This document shows positions 18,420 through 26,649 of a DNA stretch of 64,000 bases, piece after piece. Within the stretch, counting starts at the first letter, position 1. The number at the start of each line of letters is the position of its first letter. A program made the translations under genes and the position numbers. Origin of the DNA: Arthrobacter psychrolactophilus (GTDB taxonomy: Bacteria; Actinomycetota; Actinomycetes; Actinomycetales; Micrococcaceae); the NCBI RefSeq assembly GCF_003219795.1, contig NZ_QJVC01000009.1, positions 46,519 to 110,518 on the forward strand, in the 5' to 3' direction. Below the pieces are notes generated by a model, which saw nothing but the letters and a program-made list of their open reading frames with translations, had not been told where the DNA came from and searched no databases.

Positions 18420-18860
18420 TTAAGGTGCCTCGGGCGACAGCTCCACGGGGCCTTCGCGCAGCGTCAAGGCTACCGAGTTAATGCAGAAGCGCTCATCGGT
18501 AGGAGTGTCGTAACCCTCGCCCTCAAAGAGGTGACCCAGATGCGAGTCACAGGAGGCGCACCTGACCTCCACGCGCTTCATGCCAAGGCTGTTGTCGTGC
18601 AGGTACCGCACCGAATCATCGGCCAGCGGGGCAAAGAAGGACGGCCAGCCGCAATGGGAGGCAAACTTCTCCCGCGAGGTGAACAATTCCGCCCCGCAGG
18701 CACGGCAGGCGTAGACGCCTTCCTGGGTGGAGTCCCAGTACTCGCCCGTGAAGGGGCGCTCCGTTCCGGCCTGACGCAGCACCTGATATTCGGCGGGGCT
18801 GAGTTCCTCGCGCCATTGGGCATCGCTTTTTGTCACAGGGGTATTTTCATAAGTGCTCAT
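18420..18860 (-). CDS. msrB: Peptide-methionine (R)-S-oxide reductase
   Basis: Repairs methionine-R-sulfoxide in proteins, using thioredoxin. The 146 residues hold a full MsrB domain: zinc pairs Cys52/Cys55 (ACRACG) and Cys101/Cys104 (RCASCDSHLGH), the HCGWPSFFAP signature, and catalytic Cys126 in RFCINSVAL. There is no signal peptide, so it acts in the cytosol. It starts 14 bp after the stop of the upstream gene on the same strand, which suggests shared expression under oxidative stress. Confidence 0.95.
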   Translation of the reverse strand: MSTYENTPVTKSDAQWREELSPAEYQVLRQAGTERPFTGEYWDSTQEGVYACRACGAELFTSREKFASHCGWPSFFAPLADDSVRYLHDNSLGMKRVEVRCASCDSHLGHLFEGEGYDTPTDERFCINSVALTLREGPVELSPEAP

Positions 18861-18874
18861 ACCTTGCTCAACGC

Positions 18875-19366
18875 TTAGGAGTCGCCAATAAATCCCGAAC
18901 CCGAGTACAAATGCAAAACCGGAAGGCCCAGCTTGCGTTGTGCCTGATGCGCCCAGTCCTGTCGGAAGGTGTCGGCGACGGCATGGGGGCGGGTGACGAC
19001 AACAGCCTGTCGCGCCCCCAGTTCGGTGACCTTCGCAACGAGGGAGGCGACGGCGTCGCCCTCGGCAACGGTTCCCGAGATCTTCCTGCCCGTGGTGGAG
19101 AGGGTAGTCAGGGACGCCGCGAGGATCTCGTCTGCCTCGGCCCTGACGGATTCGGCGCTGGGTTTTTCGCGCAGCTCTCGCATCACGCCGGGCAGATCCA
19201 GCATGGTCAGCTGATCCACCACGTCCACGAAGAGGTTGCGCTTGGTGTCGGCAGGAACCAGCAACACCAGCTCAATGTCGTCCTCGGGGCTGTAGAGATC
19301 GGAGATGTTCTCGACGTCGACAGCGGTCAGTGGTTCTTCGGTCAGGATGATGATCGTCTCACTCAT
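18875..19366 (-). CDS. Conserved hypothetical alpha/beta protein upstream of msrB
   Basis: A 163-residue cytosolic protein. Alternating hydrophobic strands and acidic helices (IELVLLVPADTKRN, ARQAVVVTRPHAVAD) suggest a flavodoxin- or universal-stress-protein-like fold, but the ATP motif of stress proteins is not evident. I do not recognise a named family. It is the first gene of a probable operon with msrB, which suggests a role in redox stress; that is inference only. Confidence 0.7.
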   Translation of the reverse strand: MSETIIILTEEPLTAVDVENISDLYSPEDDIELVLLVPADTKRNLFVDVVDQLTMLDLPGVMRELREKPSAESVRAEADEILAASLTTLSTTGRKISGTVAEGDAVASLVAKVTELGARQAVVVTRPHAVADTFRQDWAHQAQRKLGLPVLHLYSGSGFIGDS

Positions 19367-19489
19367 TGCACCAGCATAGGCTCACATTCTTCAGAAGCAA
19401 GAGGACGCTCGAGGGTGGGATACGGAAAGTTGCCCGGCCTGCGGTGTGCCGGACTTCGCGGCCGCGCACCGATACGTCAGAATAGGGGC

Positions 19490-20707
19490 ATGGCTACCTC
19501 GGAAACGCAGTCAAGTACATGGCTCAAATGGGGTGCCCTGGGCGCCGGAGCGGCAGGGGTTGGTGCGCTCGCGGTCGTGACCGCCACCTCGGGTCTCGCC
19601 GCCTACTTTGCCCGGCGCGTGGTGACGCCGGAAAAGCACCGCGCCGACGATCTCTCCATCCTGGCCGTTATCACCGACGGCCCCAAACTTCAGGTGGTGC
19701 TCGAGGCAACGCCCGACACCGTCATCGAGGGCACCTACGGGCTCTTCTTCGATGGGAATCGTGGGCATGCCATCATCGGCCCCATTATTTCCTATGTGCC
19801 CCGTGAAGGCAGCGTCACCCGTGAGGTCCTCGCCGTCCACAGCGGTGATCTCCGCACGGCCACGGCGGGCTGGTGGTCCGGGAACCTCTACTCGCATCCG
19901 GAGCAATTGGCCTTGGACTACGAGGACGTTACCCTCGAGCTGCCCGACGGCCCCGCCCCGGCCTGGTTGCTTCCCGCTCCGGATCCGGGTCATACCTGGG
20001 CCATCATGGTCCATGGGCGAGGGGCAACCCGCAGTGAGGGTCTGCGCGCCATGCCCACCGCCCACGCCTTGGGCATGAATGCGCTGCTGATCTCTTATAG
20101 GAACGACGGCGAGGCCCCCAAAACTGCCGACGGCAGGTATGGCCTCGGGGTCACCGAGTGGGCCGACGTTGAGGTGGCCATCGACTATGCTCGGTCCCGC
20201 GGCGCCAAGGACGTGGTGCTCTTTGGCTATTCCATGGGTGGTGCCATCAGTCTGCAGACGGCCGACCTCGCCCGGAATCGAAAGTATGTTCTAGCGATGA
20301 TTCTTGATGCCCCCGTCATCAATTGGATCGATGTTCTGGCGCATCAGGCCGCGCTGAACCGTATTCCGAATTACATTGGGCGCTATGCCCAGCTCATGCT
20401 CAGCCACCCCTTGGGCCGGCGTATCACGGGGTTGGCCGCTCCGGTGAACCTCAAGAGTATGGACTGGGTGAGCAGGGCCATTGAGCTCCGGACGCCGTCG
20501 CTCATTTTGCACAGCATCGACGATGACTTTGTCCCCTTTGAGCCCACAGCCGAGCTGGCCAAGCGCAATCCGGAGATGGTGACCTTCATTCCCTTCAGTA
20601 AGGCTCGGCACACGAAGGAATGGAATGTGGAGCCGGCCCGGTGGGAGAACTCCATTGAGGAGTGGCTCCGTCCACGCCTGGGTCGGTACGGTCTTCCTCG
20701 AGACTAA
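19490..20707 (+). CDS. Membrane-anchored alpha/beta hydrolase
   Basis: A 405-residue serine hydrolase. An N-terminal hydrophobic segment at about residues 12-37 probably anchors it in the membrane with the catalytic domain outside. The nucleophile elbow is GYSMGG with Ser248, the acid is probably in HSIDDDFVPF near residues 343-347, and the base is His374 in KARHTKEW. MVHGRGATRSEG is the oxyanion-hole region. It resembles the BAAT/peptidase S9-like BEM46 group. ATG 19490 follows AGGGG by a few bases; the longer open frame is antisense to the neighbouring gene. Substrate unknown. Confidence 0.88.
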   Translation: MATSETQSSTWLKWGALGAGAAGVGALAVVTATSGLAAYFARRVVTPEKHRADDLSILAVITDGPKLQVVLEATPDTVIEGTYGLFFDGNRGHAIIGPIISYVPREGSVTREVLAVHSGDLRTATAGWWSGNLYSHPEQLALDYEDVTLELPDGPAPAWLLPAPDPGHTWAIMVHGRGATRSEGLRAMPTAHALGMNALLISYRNDGEAPKTADGRYGLGVTEWADVEVAIDYARSRGAKDVVLFGYSMGGAISLQTADLARNRKYVLAMILDAPVINWIDVLAHQAALNRIPNYIGRYAQLMLSHPLGRRITGLAAPVNLKSMDWVSRAIELRTPSLILHSIDDDFVPFEPTAELAKRNPEMVTFIPFSKARHTKEWNVEPARWENSIEEWLRPRLGRYGLPRD

Positions 20708-20749
20708 GGCTCGCCCCTCAGTCTCCGCTTCCAGACGTTGACCCGCCAG

Positions 20750-20782
20750 ATCACGCCCTTCACCGGGCGGAGAGGGCGTGAT
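20750..20782. terminator. Hairpin between convergent genes
   Basis: A 10-bp perfect stem (ATCACGCCCT / AGGGCGTGAT) with a GC-rich loop, placed between the alpha/beta hydrolase and ybaK, whose ends converge. It has no T tract on either strand. Confidence 0.5.
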
Positions 20783-20884
20783 GTGGCGACTCAACACGGA
20801 GGGTGGCACGTTCGACGCCGAGAATGACCCTGGTGCGCCCGCCTCACCTCGTGACGCATCGTCTAAGACTCGCCCCGCACAAGG

Positions 20885-21382
20885 TTAGTGCTTCGCGGTG
20901 CCGATGGCCGCCGTCGTCCCTTTGGTCAAAGTCAGAAGATCGGCAGGGGAGAGCTCCACATCAAAGCCGCGCCGCCCGCCCGAGACAAATATCGTCTCGC
21001 ACATCAGGGCAGACTCATCCAGCACCGTGGGGGAGAGCTGGCGCTGACCCAGGGGCGAGATACCGCCGAGGACATAACCCGTGCGGCGCTGAGCGGCCGC
21101 GGGATCGGCCATGGCGGCCTTCTTCTGCCCACGCGCGGAGGCCAATGCCTTTAGATCCAGGGTGCCGTTGACAGGAACGATCGCCACCGTCAACGTTCCG
21201 GCGACGTCGGCCATGAGGGTCTTGAAGACCCGCTCCGGGGAGACACCAAGAACCGTGGCGGCCTCCATACCGTAATTCGTGGTGGCGGGATCGTGCTCAT
21301 AACTATGCGGGGTGAAGGCAATGCCCGCGGCCGTCAGCGCCACAGTTGCCGGAGTGCCTGTTCCTGAAGTCTTTTTCGCCAT
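20885..21382 (-). CDS. ybaK: Cys-tRNA(Pro)/Cys-tRNA(Cys) deacylase, YbaK/EbsC type
   Basis: Removes mischarged cysteine from tRNA(Pro). The 165 residues match the YbaK domain from end to end: GTPATVALTAAGIAFTPHSYEHDP, FKTLMADVAG, VAIVPVNGTLDLKALA with the family lysine region, TGYVLGGISPLGQ, and ETIFVSGGRRGFDVEL. Start at ATG 21382 because the next in-frame start upstream only adds an unrelated tail. No ribosome site precedes it, but CATAAT lies 6 nt upstream of the ATG, which would suit a leaderless mRNA (inference). Confidence 0.9.
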   Translation of the reverse strand: MAKKTSGTGTPATVALTAAGIAFTPHSYEHDPATTNYGMEAATVLGVSPERVFKTLMADVAGTLTVAIVPVNGTLDLKALASARGQKKAAMADPAAAQRRTGYVLGGISPLGQRQLSPTVLDESALMCETIFVSGGRRGFDVELSPADLLTLTKGTTAAIGTAKH

Positions 21383-21428
21383 AGAACAATTATGGCAGTG
21401 ACGCGATGACGGCTCCGGCCAGCACAAT

Positions 21429-21470
21429 GCCCCACCGTCTGAGTCGTACTGGCTCTCAGGGGCGGGGCAC
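21429..21470 (-). terminator. Imperfect hairpin after sufE
   Basis: TGCCCC...CTGAG pairs with CTCAG...GGGGCA around a 9-11 nt loop, 16 bp after the sufE stop. There are internal mismatches and only a weak T-rich tail (ATTGTG) on the minus strand. Confidence 0.4.
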
Positions 21471-21485
21471 TGTGGTGAAGCAAAC

Positions 21486-21944
21486 TTAGACGGCCGGGCG
21501 GACGCCGCCAGCAATCTTACGCTTGACGCGTCCGAGCATGGCGGACATGCCGCGCATCCGCAGGGGAGAGATGGCCCGGGTCAATCCCAATTGCTCGGGC
21601 ATATCGTCGGGAACAGCCAAGATCTCCTCAGCGGTCAAGCCGTCGAGACCCTCGAACAACACCGAGGCAAAGCCACGGGTTGTCGGAGCCTCCGGGGGAG
21701 CCTGGAAGAACAAGCGAATAACCTCGCCCGTCTCTGTCTTCTCGGCCTCAACGGTCAAGAAGAGCGGCGACTGACATTCAACAACCTGCTCCAACAATTC
21801 CGGATGATTCGCCAATCGCTCCGGTAAGGGAGGGAGAGAGCGTGAGAATTCCAGAAGCAGCGTCAAACGATCGCGTTCTTCGAGTTCCTTGAAATCATTA
21901 ACGATTTCGGCCAATGCTGTCGGGAGTGCTGGTGAAGTGGTCAT
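21486..21944 (-). CDS. sufE: SufE-like sulfur acceptor protein
   Basis: Accepts persulfide sulfur from a desulfurase and passes it to Fe-S or other sulfur pathways. The 152-residue protein has the SufE fold with Cys57 in VVECQSPLFLTVE as the acceptor residue and RGFASVLFEGLDGLT and MRGMSAML as family features. It starts 46 bp after the rhodanese gene. No suf operon is in the window, so here it may take sulfur from the neighbouring sulfurtransferase; this pairing is frequent in actinobacteria. Confidence 0.92.
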   Translation of the reverse strand: MTTSPALPTALAEIVNDFKELEERDRLTLLLEFSRSLPPLPERLANHPELLEQVVECQSPLFLTVEAEKTETGEVIRLFFQAPPEAPTTRGFASVLFEGLDGLTAEEILAVPDDMPEQLGLTRAISPLRMRGMSAMLGRVKRKIAGGVRPAV

Positions 21945-21990
21945 CGGCTAAAGCGTACTTTTCTTTCGTAGGAGATGGGAAACCGGCGCC

Positions 21991-22908
21991 TTAGGAGGTG
22001 GGGAGCTCGCCACGGTCAGCGCCAACAGCGATCGGCACACGCACGGCATTGCCCCACTCGGTCCAAGAACCATCGTAGTTCCGCACGTTCTCGAAGCCCA
22101 GCAAGTACTTCAGGGCAAACCACGTGTGGCTCGAGCGCTCGCCGATACGGCAGTAAGCAATGACCTCATCCCCTGCAACCAGGCCGGCTTCATCCAGGTA
22201 GAGGGCTTCGAGTTCTTCACGCGAGCGGTACGTTCCGTCGCTGTCTGCAGCGCGAGCCCAAGGGATAGAGGCTGCCGTAGGGATGTGACCGCCACGGAGG
22301 GTTCCTTCCTGAGGGTAAGCAGGCATGTGAGTGCGCTCGCCGGTGTACTCCTCGGTGGAACGCACGTCGATCAACGGCTTGCCTAGGTGGGCGAGCACAT
22401 CGTCCTTGTAGGCGCGGATGGGGGCGTCATCGCGCTCCACGACCGGGTAGTCGGCTGCCGGGGTGACGGCGGTGGCGTCGGTGGTGAATTCACGACCCTC
22501 GGCAATCCACTTGTCACGGCCGCCGTCGAGCAGGCGAACATCTTCGTGGCCGAACAAGGTGAAGACCCAGAGCGCGTAGGCGGCCCACCAGTTGGACTTG
22601 TCGCCGTAAACCACCACGGTGGTATCGCGAGAGATGCCTTTCGCTGCGGCGAGCAGAGCGAAAGCCTTGCCGTCGATGTAGTCGCGCGTGACGTCGTCGT
22701 TCAGGTCAGTGTGCCAGTCAATCTTGACCGCACCGGGGATGTGGCCGGTTTCGTACAGGAGGACGTCTTCGTCGGACTCAACCACGACGAGGTTGCCGTT
22801 GGAAGCCGCGCCGTCGGCGAGGGCTGCGGCGAGCCATTCGGTGGAGACGAGACGCTCGGGATGGGCGTAAGCGGCAAATTTTTCATTAGTTTCAACTGCT
22901 ACAGGCAT
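21991..22908 (-). CDS. sseA: Thiosulfate/3-mercaptopyruvate sulfurtransferase
   Basis: A two-domain rhodanese, 305 residues. The inactive N-terminal rhodanese repeat spans about residues 20-145 ([24 protein letters not shown]). The active repeat follows ([26 protein letters not shown]) with catalytic Cys253 in the loop CRIGERSS. That loop differs from the CRxGxT/R typical of thiosulfate enzymes, so the donor is uncertain. Cytosolic. It is probably cotranscribed with sufE, giving a sulfur-transfer pair. Confidence 0.93.
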   Translation of the reverse strand: MPVAVETNEKFAAYAHPERLVSTEWLAAALADGAASNGNLVVVESDEDVLLYETGHIPGAVKIDWHTDLNDDVTRDYIDGKAFALLAAAKGISRDTTVVVYGDKSNWWAAYALWVFTLFGHEDVRLLDGGRDKWIAEGREFTTDATAVTPAADYPVVERDDAPIRAYKDDVLAHLGKPLIDVRSTEEYTGERTHMPAYPQEGTLRGGHIPTAASIPWARAADSDGTYRSREELEALYLDEAGLVAGDEVIAYCRIGERSSHTWFALKYLLGFENVRNYDGSWTEWGNAVRVPIAVGADRGELPTS

Positions 22909-23047
22909 GATGCCCCTTCTACATAGATCGCTGGTGCCAGACTATCCCGGCCGGTGGTGCTCCTTACAGTAACCAGCGGTCAAGTCAGAAACTTCCTTCG
23001 CGTTAACGAAACGCAATATGCGATGGGTATTCTTGTATCCGTGAGTC

Positions 23048-24157
23048 GTGAGGGTATTTTCCCGAGGCTCGGCTAAAAATTCTTCACGATCGGAACATTC
23101 CTTGGTACAAGTTGAGCAACTTTCCACGCGCCGCCCTGCAGTCTCGGTGGAAGAACTGTTGAAGGGGTTTGTTCCGTCCCCGCGATTTGGCGAGGTTTCC
23201 TTCAATACCTACCGCCCCGATCCGAGCCAGCCGTCGCAGTCTGAGGCGGTCACGCTGCTGCAGGAGTTCGCTGCCGGAACGAAGGCTAGGCCTGTCAGTG
23301 GCTTGCGAAAACTCTTTGGTGGCAAGTCCAAGGCGGCCGATTCACGCGCAGGGATTTACCTTGACGGTGGCTTCGGTGTGGGTAAGACGCACCTGCTGTC
23401 CTCGCTGTGGCACCAGGTTGAGGGCCCCAAGGCCATCGGAACGTTCGTTGAATACACCAACCTTGTGGGTGCGTTGTCGTTCCGGAAGACCGTTGAGGCC
23501 TTGAGCACCTACAAGCTGGTGTGCATCGACGAGTTCGAGCTCGACGATCCCGGAGACACCGTGCTGATGTCTCGTTTGATGCGTGAACTGGCCGACGCCG
23601 GAGTTAAGTTAGCGGCAACGTCCAACACCCTGCCTGGTTCCTTGGGCGACGGACGCTTTGCGGCGGTGGACTTCAAGCGTGAAATCCAGGTGCTTGCGGA
23701 TCAGTTCGAGATTTTGCATATCGACGGGGAGGACTTCCGCCACCGCGGCCTTCCGACGCCTCCGGAGCCCGTTGCCAATAGTGACCTCGACTCTCGCATG
23801 CGCCATGACTTCGCCGGCCGCACGGTGGCAGTTGATGATTTCGCAACCTTGGTGGATCACCTCGCAGGAGTTCACCCCTCGCGTTACCGTCAGCTGCTCT
23901 CCGACATCGATGCTGTGGTGTGGCGCAATGTGCACACCATCACGGAGCAGTCGGTGGCGCTGCGATTTGTGGTGCTCGCGGACCGTTTGTACGACAAGGA
24001 CGTGCCGATCCTGGCCAGTGGAGTGCCGTTGGATCAGCTCTTTACCCCGGAAATGATGGCCGGTGGCTACCAGAAGAAGTACTTCCGTGCCGTGTCGCGT
24101 TTGACGGCTCTGGCCCGTGAAGCTCAGGAAGCAAGCACGGCAGTTCCTGTTGGCTAA
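23048..24157 (+). CDS. zapE: ZapE/AFG1-type ATPase
   Basis: A P-loop ATPase of the AFG1/ZapE family, linked in E. coli to cell division under stress and in mitochondria to protein turnover. The 369-residue frame has Walker A GGFGVGKTH at about 107-115, Walker B CIDEFELDD at about 159-167, a sensor-like ATSNTLP, and the C-terminal SRYRQLLSDIDAVVW and KKYFRAVSRL. The start is uncertain: GTG 23048 lies 14 nt after a TATTCT box and would have a short leader, but similarity begins near residue 19, where TTG 23102 is an alternative. It is transcribed divergently from sseA. Confidence 0.88.
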   Translation: MRVFSRGSAKNSSRSEHSLVQVEQLSTRRPAVSVEELLKGFVPSPRFGEVSFNTYRPDPSQPSQSEAVTLLQEFAAGTKARPVSGLRKLFGGKSKAADSRAGIYLDGGFGVGKTHLLSSLWHQVEGPKAIGTFVEYTNLVGALSFRKTVEALSTYKLVCIDEFELDDPGDTVLMSRLMRELADAGVKLAATSNTLPGSLGDGRFAAVDFKREIQVLADQFEILHIDGEDFRHRGLPTPPEPVANSDLDSRMRHDFAGRTVAVDDFATLVDHLAGVHPSRYRQLLSDIDAVVWRNVHTITEQSVALRFVVLADRLYDKDVPILASGVPLDQLFTPEMMAGGYQKKYFRAVSRLTALAREAQEASTAVPVG

Positions 24158-24181
24158 GAGTTTGTTAGCTTAAAGCGAGAA

Positions 24182-24221
24182 AGCGTCGGTGCCGTCTCTC
24201 GACGGGGCCGACGCTCTCTTT
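24182..24221. terminator. Terminator between zapE and the MT0933-like gene
   Basis: AGCGTCGG pairs with CCGACGCT, with an inner CCGTC/GACGG stem, followed by CTCTTTTG on the plus strand and TTTCTC on the minus strand. It probably serves both convergent genes. Confidence 0.8.
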
Positions 24222-24257
24222 TGACGCCTTGATTAGGGGCGAAGGGTTGAGCCGCTC

Positions 24258-24446
24258 TTAGGCTTGCTGCTGGCCATCTACGAAATCACTAGCGGCCTTC
24301 TGCACACCATCAACCTGATCAGCGAACTTGCCGCCGGTCTTGTCGTCAACAAAATCGCCGGCCTTTTCGATGCCGTCCTTGACCTGATCGCCGTGGCTTC
24401 CGAGCAACTCTTCGGCCTTGCCCTTAATATCGTCAAAAATAGACAA
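24258..24446 (-). CDS. MT0933-like antitoxin family small protein
   Basis: A 62-residue hydrophilic, helical protein of the MT0933/Rv0909 family (SIFDDIKGKAEELLG, IEKAGDFVDDKTGGKFADQVDGVQ). The family is named for a mycobacterial antitoxin with a polyketide-cyclase-like toxin, but many actinobacterial members are orphans, and none is adjacent here. It begins with TTG 24446, preceded by GGGAGGT at good spacing. An abundance or stress role is as likely as a toxin-antitoxin role. Confidence 0.8.
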   Translation of the reverse strand: MSIFDDIKGKAEELLGSHGDQVKDGIEKAGDFVDDKTGGKFADQVDGVQKAASDFVDGQQQA

Positions 24447-24633
24447 GTGGCACCTCCCTTCGTTCCTGGGGCTCTTGGCGCCCCAACTTTTTCCAGCTTA
24501 GTGCGCTGCCTCACGATGTCAACGTTTTGCGCTCAAAGCGATAAGTGAATTTTGAATGTTGGCGGAATTCCGTGGAAGATTTCTTTCTACCGACTCGTTC
24601 GAGTGTGCCATTATGGAACTTGCCACAAGGCAC

Positions 24634-24676
24634 CCGGACGAGGTGCGCCGTACCCGGTCAGCGACAAGACGGCGTC
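24634..24676 (+). promoter_or_regulatory. Guanidine-III (ykkC-III) riboswitch
   Basis: Starts CCGGACGAGGTGCGCCG and ends GACAAGACGGCG, which agrees almost base for base with the class III guanidine riboswitch as I know it from Thermobifida fusca. CGCCGT (24646-24651) pairs with ACGGCG (24669-24674), and the two CCGG segments (24634-24637 and 24654-24657) pair to complete the pseudoknot. The ribosome site GAGGAG at 24677-24682 begins directly after it, so guanidinium binding probably controls translation of the exporter gene. Confidence 0.95.
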
Positions 24677-24690
24677 GAGGAGTGTTTTCT

Positions 24691-25005
24691 ATGGCATGGC
24701 TAGTTTTAGTCATCTCGGGAATGTTAGAAGCGGTCTGGGCGACCGCACTGGGCAAGAGTGAAGGTTTCTCCAAGCTTGCCCCAAGCATTGTTTTTGTCGT
24801 CTCCCTCTTGGCTAGCATGGCCGGTCTGGCGTGGGCTATGCGGACGCTGCCCGTCGGGACCTCATACGCTGTCTGGGTGGGCATTGGCGCAACGCTCACC
24901 GTTGCCTACGCCATGGCCACCGGATCGGAAGCCATCTCGGTCATTAAAGTCCTACTCTTGCTGGGCCTGATTGGCTGCATCATCGGGCTCAAACTCGCTC
25001 ACTAG
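24691..25005 (+). CDS. gdx: SMR-family guanidinium exporter (SugE/Gdx)
   Basis: A 104-residue inner-membrane protein with four hydrophobic segments, working as a dual-topology dimer that exchanges guanidinium for protons. The essential membrane glutamate is Glu13 (GMLEAVWA). WAMRTLPVGTSYAVWVGIGA is the SugE/Gdx signature that separates it from the drug-exporting EmrE group. The guanidine-III riboswitch directly upstream strongly supports guanidinium as substrate. ATG 24691 has GAGGAG 8 nt upstream; the long upstream extension would translate the riboswitch and is rejected. It is a single gene with its own terminator. Confidence 0.95.
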   Translation: MAWLVLVISGMLEAVWATALGKSEGFSKLAPSIVFVVSLLASMAGLAWAMRTLPVGTSYAVWVGIGATLTVAYAMATGSEAISVIKVLLLLGLIGCIIGLKLAH

Positions 25006-25033
25006 GACTGTTTCACGTTCCTTGCTGAACCAC

Positions 25034-25078
25034 AGGCGGATTCTCTGGGAGAAACAGTCCCAAGGAATCCGCCTTTGC
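25034..25078 (+). terminator. Terminator after gdx
   Basis: A 10-bp perfect stem AGGCGGATTC / GAATCCGCCT with a 21-nt loop, followed by TTGCGTTG. Confidence 0.7.
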
Positions 25079-25436
25079 GTTGTCCACCTTGGTGCGATGA
25101 CGGTCAAGACCTCAGCCACGAAAGTTACCGATCCATGCCGCTTGCAATCAATGTGCTGGCCCCATCGGCGCAAGCTGGCCGACATTGAAGGCTTCGCCCG
25201 CGCCCTCTGGGGGCGTCCGATGAGATGCCGGGAGATATTCTGACGAGCGAGGCAGCCCACTCGATTGGTGCCGAACTCATTCGGATTTTCAAGGGTGGCT
25301 CATTTGAGGGCGCCTCCACGGGATGCTAACCGCAACTGCACCCCATGCCCTGTGGGTTCTTTTCTGCGTTCTCGTGGCAGGCGTTGCGGTACGTTTGCGG
25401 TACGCCGCCTGATTTGCTCCCAGATTTAGGGCACGA
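25079..25436. other. Gene-poor stretch with a tandem TTGCGGTACG repeat
   Basis: No convincing gene. A short plus-strand frame ending TAA at about 25330 (GDILTSEAAHSIGAELIRI...) looks like the tail of a lost gene. TTGCGGTACG occurs twice, at 25384-25393 and 25395-25404, one base apart, just beyond the terminator of tRNA-Val(CAC). Such direct repeats next to a tRNA 3' end are often integrase arm sites, so this may be a worn attachment site. Confidence 0.4.
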
Positions 25437-25480
25437 AAAAGCCCCTCTGATCAGCGTTTGCGCTGGTCAGAGGGGCTTTT
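25437..25480 (-). terminator. Terminator after tRNA-Val(CAC)
   Basis: A long stem AAAAGCCCCTCTGATCAGC with near-perfect complement around a 6-nt loop, ending in T tracts on both strands. It lies 7 bp beyond the tRNA 3' end. Confidence 0.9.
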
Positions 25481-25487
25481 CTCTTGG

Positions 25488-25559
25488 TGGGCGATACTGG
25501 GTTCGAACCAGCGACCTCTCCGGTGTGAACGGAACGCGCTACCACTGCGCCAATCGCCC
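25488..25559 (-). tRNA. tRNA-Val(CAC)
   Basis: 72 nt. Acceptor stem GGGCGAT/ATCGCCC, D arm GCGCAGTGGTAGCGC, anticodon loop TTCACAC (anticodon CAC) on the stem TTCCG/CGGAG, T arm GCTGGTTCGAACCCAGT, discriminator A. No encoded CCA. Confidence 0.95.
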
Positions 25560-25981
25560 AAGAATCACACACGCGTGTGTGCCTAAATGTGCCTCAAACA
25601 TTAGCTCAAAGGTTCGCGTGGTCATAATTTCTATTTTCGAATCATACGAAAGTTTCGCCTGAGGATTGCCGCCAGCGGCAGGGGAGGGTCCGACGTCGTG
25701 CCTTTGAGGCTGTTTCAGAGGAAACTATTCCATAATGTGACGAGGGCCTCACAAAGAGTTTTTGCCAAAAACACCAAAATCGGCCTTGAAATGACATGGA
25801 TGTAATTCGAATGATGTGGCCAAAAACCCCGCCAATTCAAGGAACTTGGGGGCAGGGGAGTGGGGGTCGATGCGACAGGGAACCCTCGATTTGGTGTTTG
25901 GGATTGTGCTCGGGTAATGTTTTCACCGCAGCAACACGGACTGCCGAAGCGGAAACGCTGAAGCGAGAAAATGAAGCTCAA
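25560..25981. other. Intergenic region between divergent tRNA units
   Basis: About 420 bp with no supported gene, between tRNA-Val(CAC) on the minus strand and the Gly-Cys-Val block on the plus strand. It must hold promoters for both, but I see no consensus pair that I would assert. Confidence 0.5.
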
Positions 25982-26054
<73 letters not shown>

Positions 26055-26078
26055 CGTATGACACCGTTCAGTTCTCAC

Positions 26079-26149
26079 GGTGGGGTGGCCGAGAGGCGAG
26101 GCAACGGACTGCAAATCCGTGCACACGGGTTCGAATCCCGTTCCCACCT
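26079..26149 (+). tRNA. tRNA-Cys(GCA)
   Basis: 71 nt. Acceptor GGTGGGG/TCCCACC, anticodon loop CTGCAAA (GCA) on stem ACGGA/TCCGT, T arm ACGGGTTCGAATCCCGT, and discriminator T, as expected for cysteine. Confidence 0.95.
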
Positions 26150-26199
26150 CCATTTGGCTGAATCAAGGTATTTTGCTGTATAGTTCAGCGGGATGCATT

Positions 26200-26271
26200 G
26201 GGCGATTGGCGCAGCGGTAGCGCGCTTCCCTGACACGGAAGAGGTCACTGGTTCGATCCCAGTATCGCCCA
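26200..26271 (+). tRNA. tRNA-Val(GAC), copy 1
   Basis: 72 nt. Acceptor GGGCGAT/ATCGCCC, anticodon loop CTGACAC (GAC) on stem CTTCC/GGAAG, T arm ACTGGTTCGATCCCAGT. It differs from copy 2 at three positions (D loop, first T-stem base, T loop). Confidence 0.95.
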
Positions 26272-26309
26272 CGAATGAACTGCCAGGTTCATTTGAAGTT
26301 GTAACACAT

Positions 26310-26382
<73 letters not shown>

Positions 26383-26400
26383 CGGAGAAAGCGGTGAAAT

Positions 26401-26430
26401 GCCGGGATCTTATGGATTCCGGCATTTTCC
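26401..26430 (+). terminator. Hairpin between tRNA-Gly copy 2 and tRNA-Val copy 2
   Basis: GCCGGGATC pairs with GATTCCGGC (one G:T) around a 4-nt loop, followed by ATTTTCC. It may end or attenuate transcription inside the tRNA block. Confidence 0.65.
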
Positions 26431-26455
26431 TGCGGCTCTTTATAAAAGTAAATAT

Positions 26456-26527
26456 GGGCGATTGGCGCAGTGGTAGCGCGCTTCCCTGACACGGAAGAGG
26501 TCGCTGGTTCGAACCCAGTATCGCCCA
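26456..26527 (+). tRNA. tRNA-Val(GAC), copy 2
   Basis: 72 nt. Same acceptor and anticodon arm as copy 1. The T arm reads GCTGGTTCGAACCCAGT, as in tRNA-Val(CAC). Confidence 0.95.
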
Positions 26528-26566
26528 CGAATGAGCTACCAGGTTCATTTGAAAATAGTTATACAT

Positions 26567-26639
<73 letters not shown>

Positions 26640-26649
26640 CCAAGTAAAC

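Noticed and set aside
18830-19489. N-terminal extension of the alpha/beta hydrolase frame
   Set aside because: It runs antisense through a conserved gene; ATG 19490 has a ribosome site and begins at the membrane anchor.
24258-25005. Toxin-antitoxin pair formed by the MT0933-like gene and its neighbour
   Set aside because: The neighbour is an SMR exporter under a guanidine riboswitch on the other strand, not a toxin.
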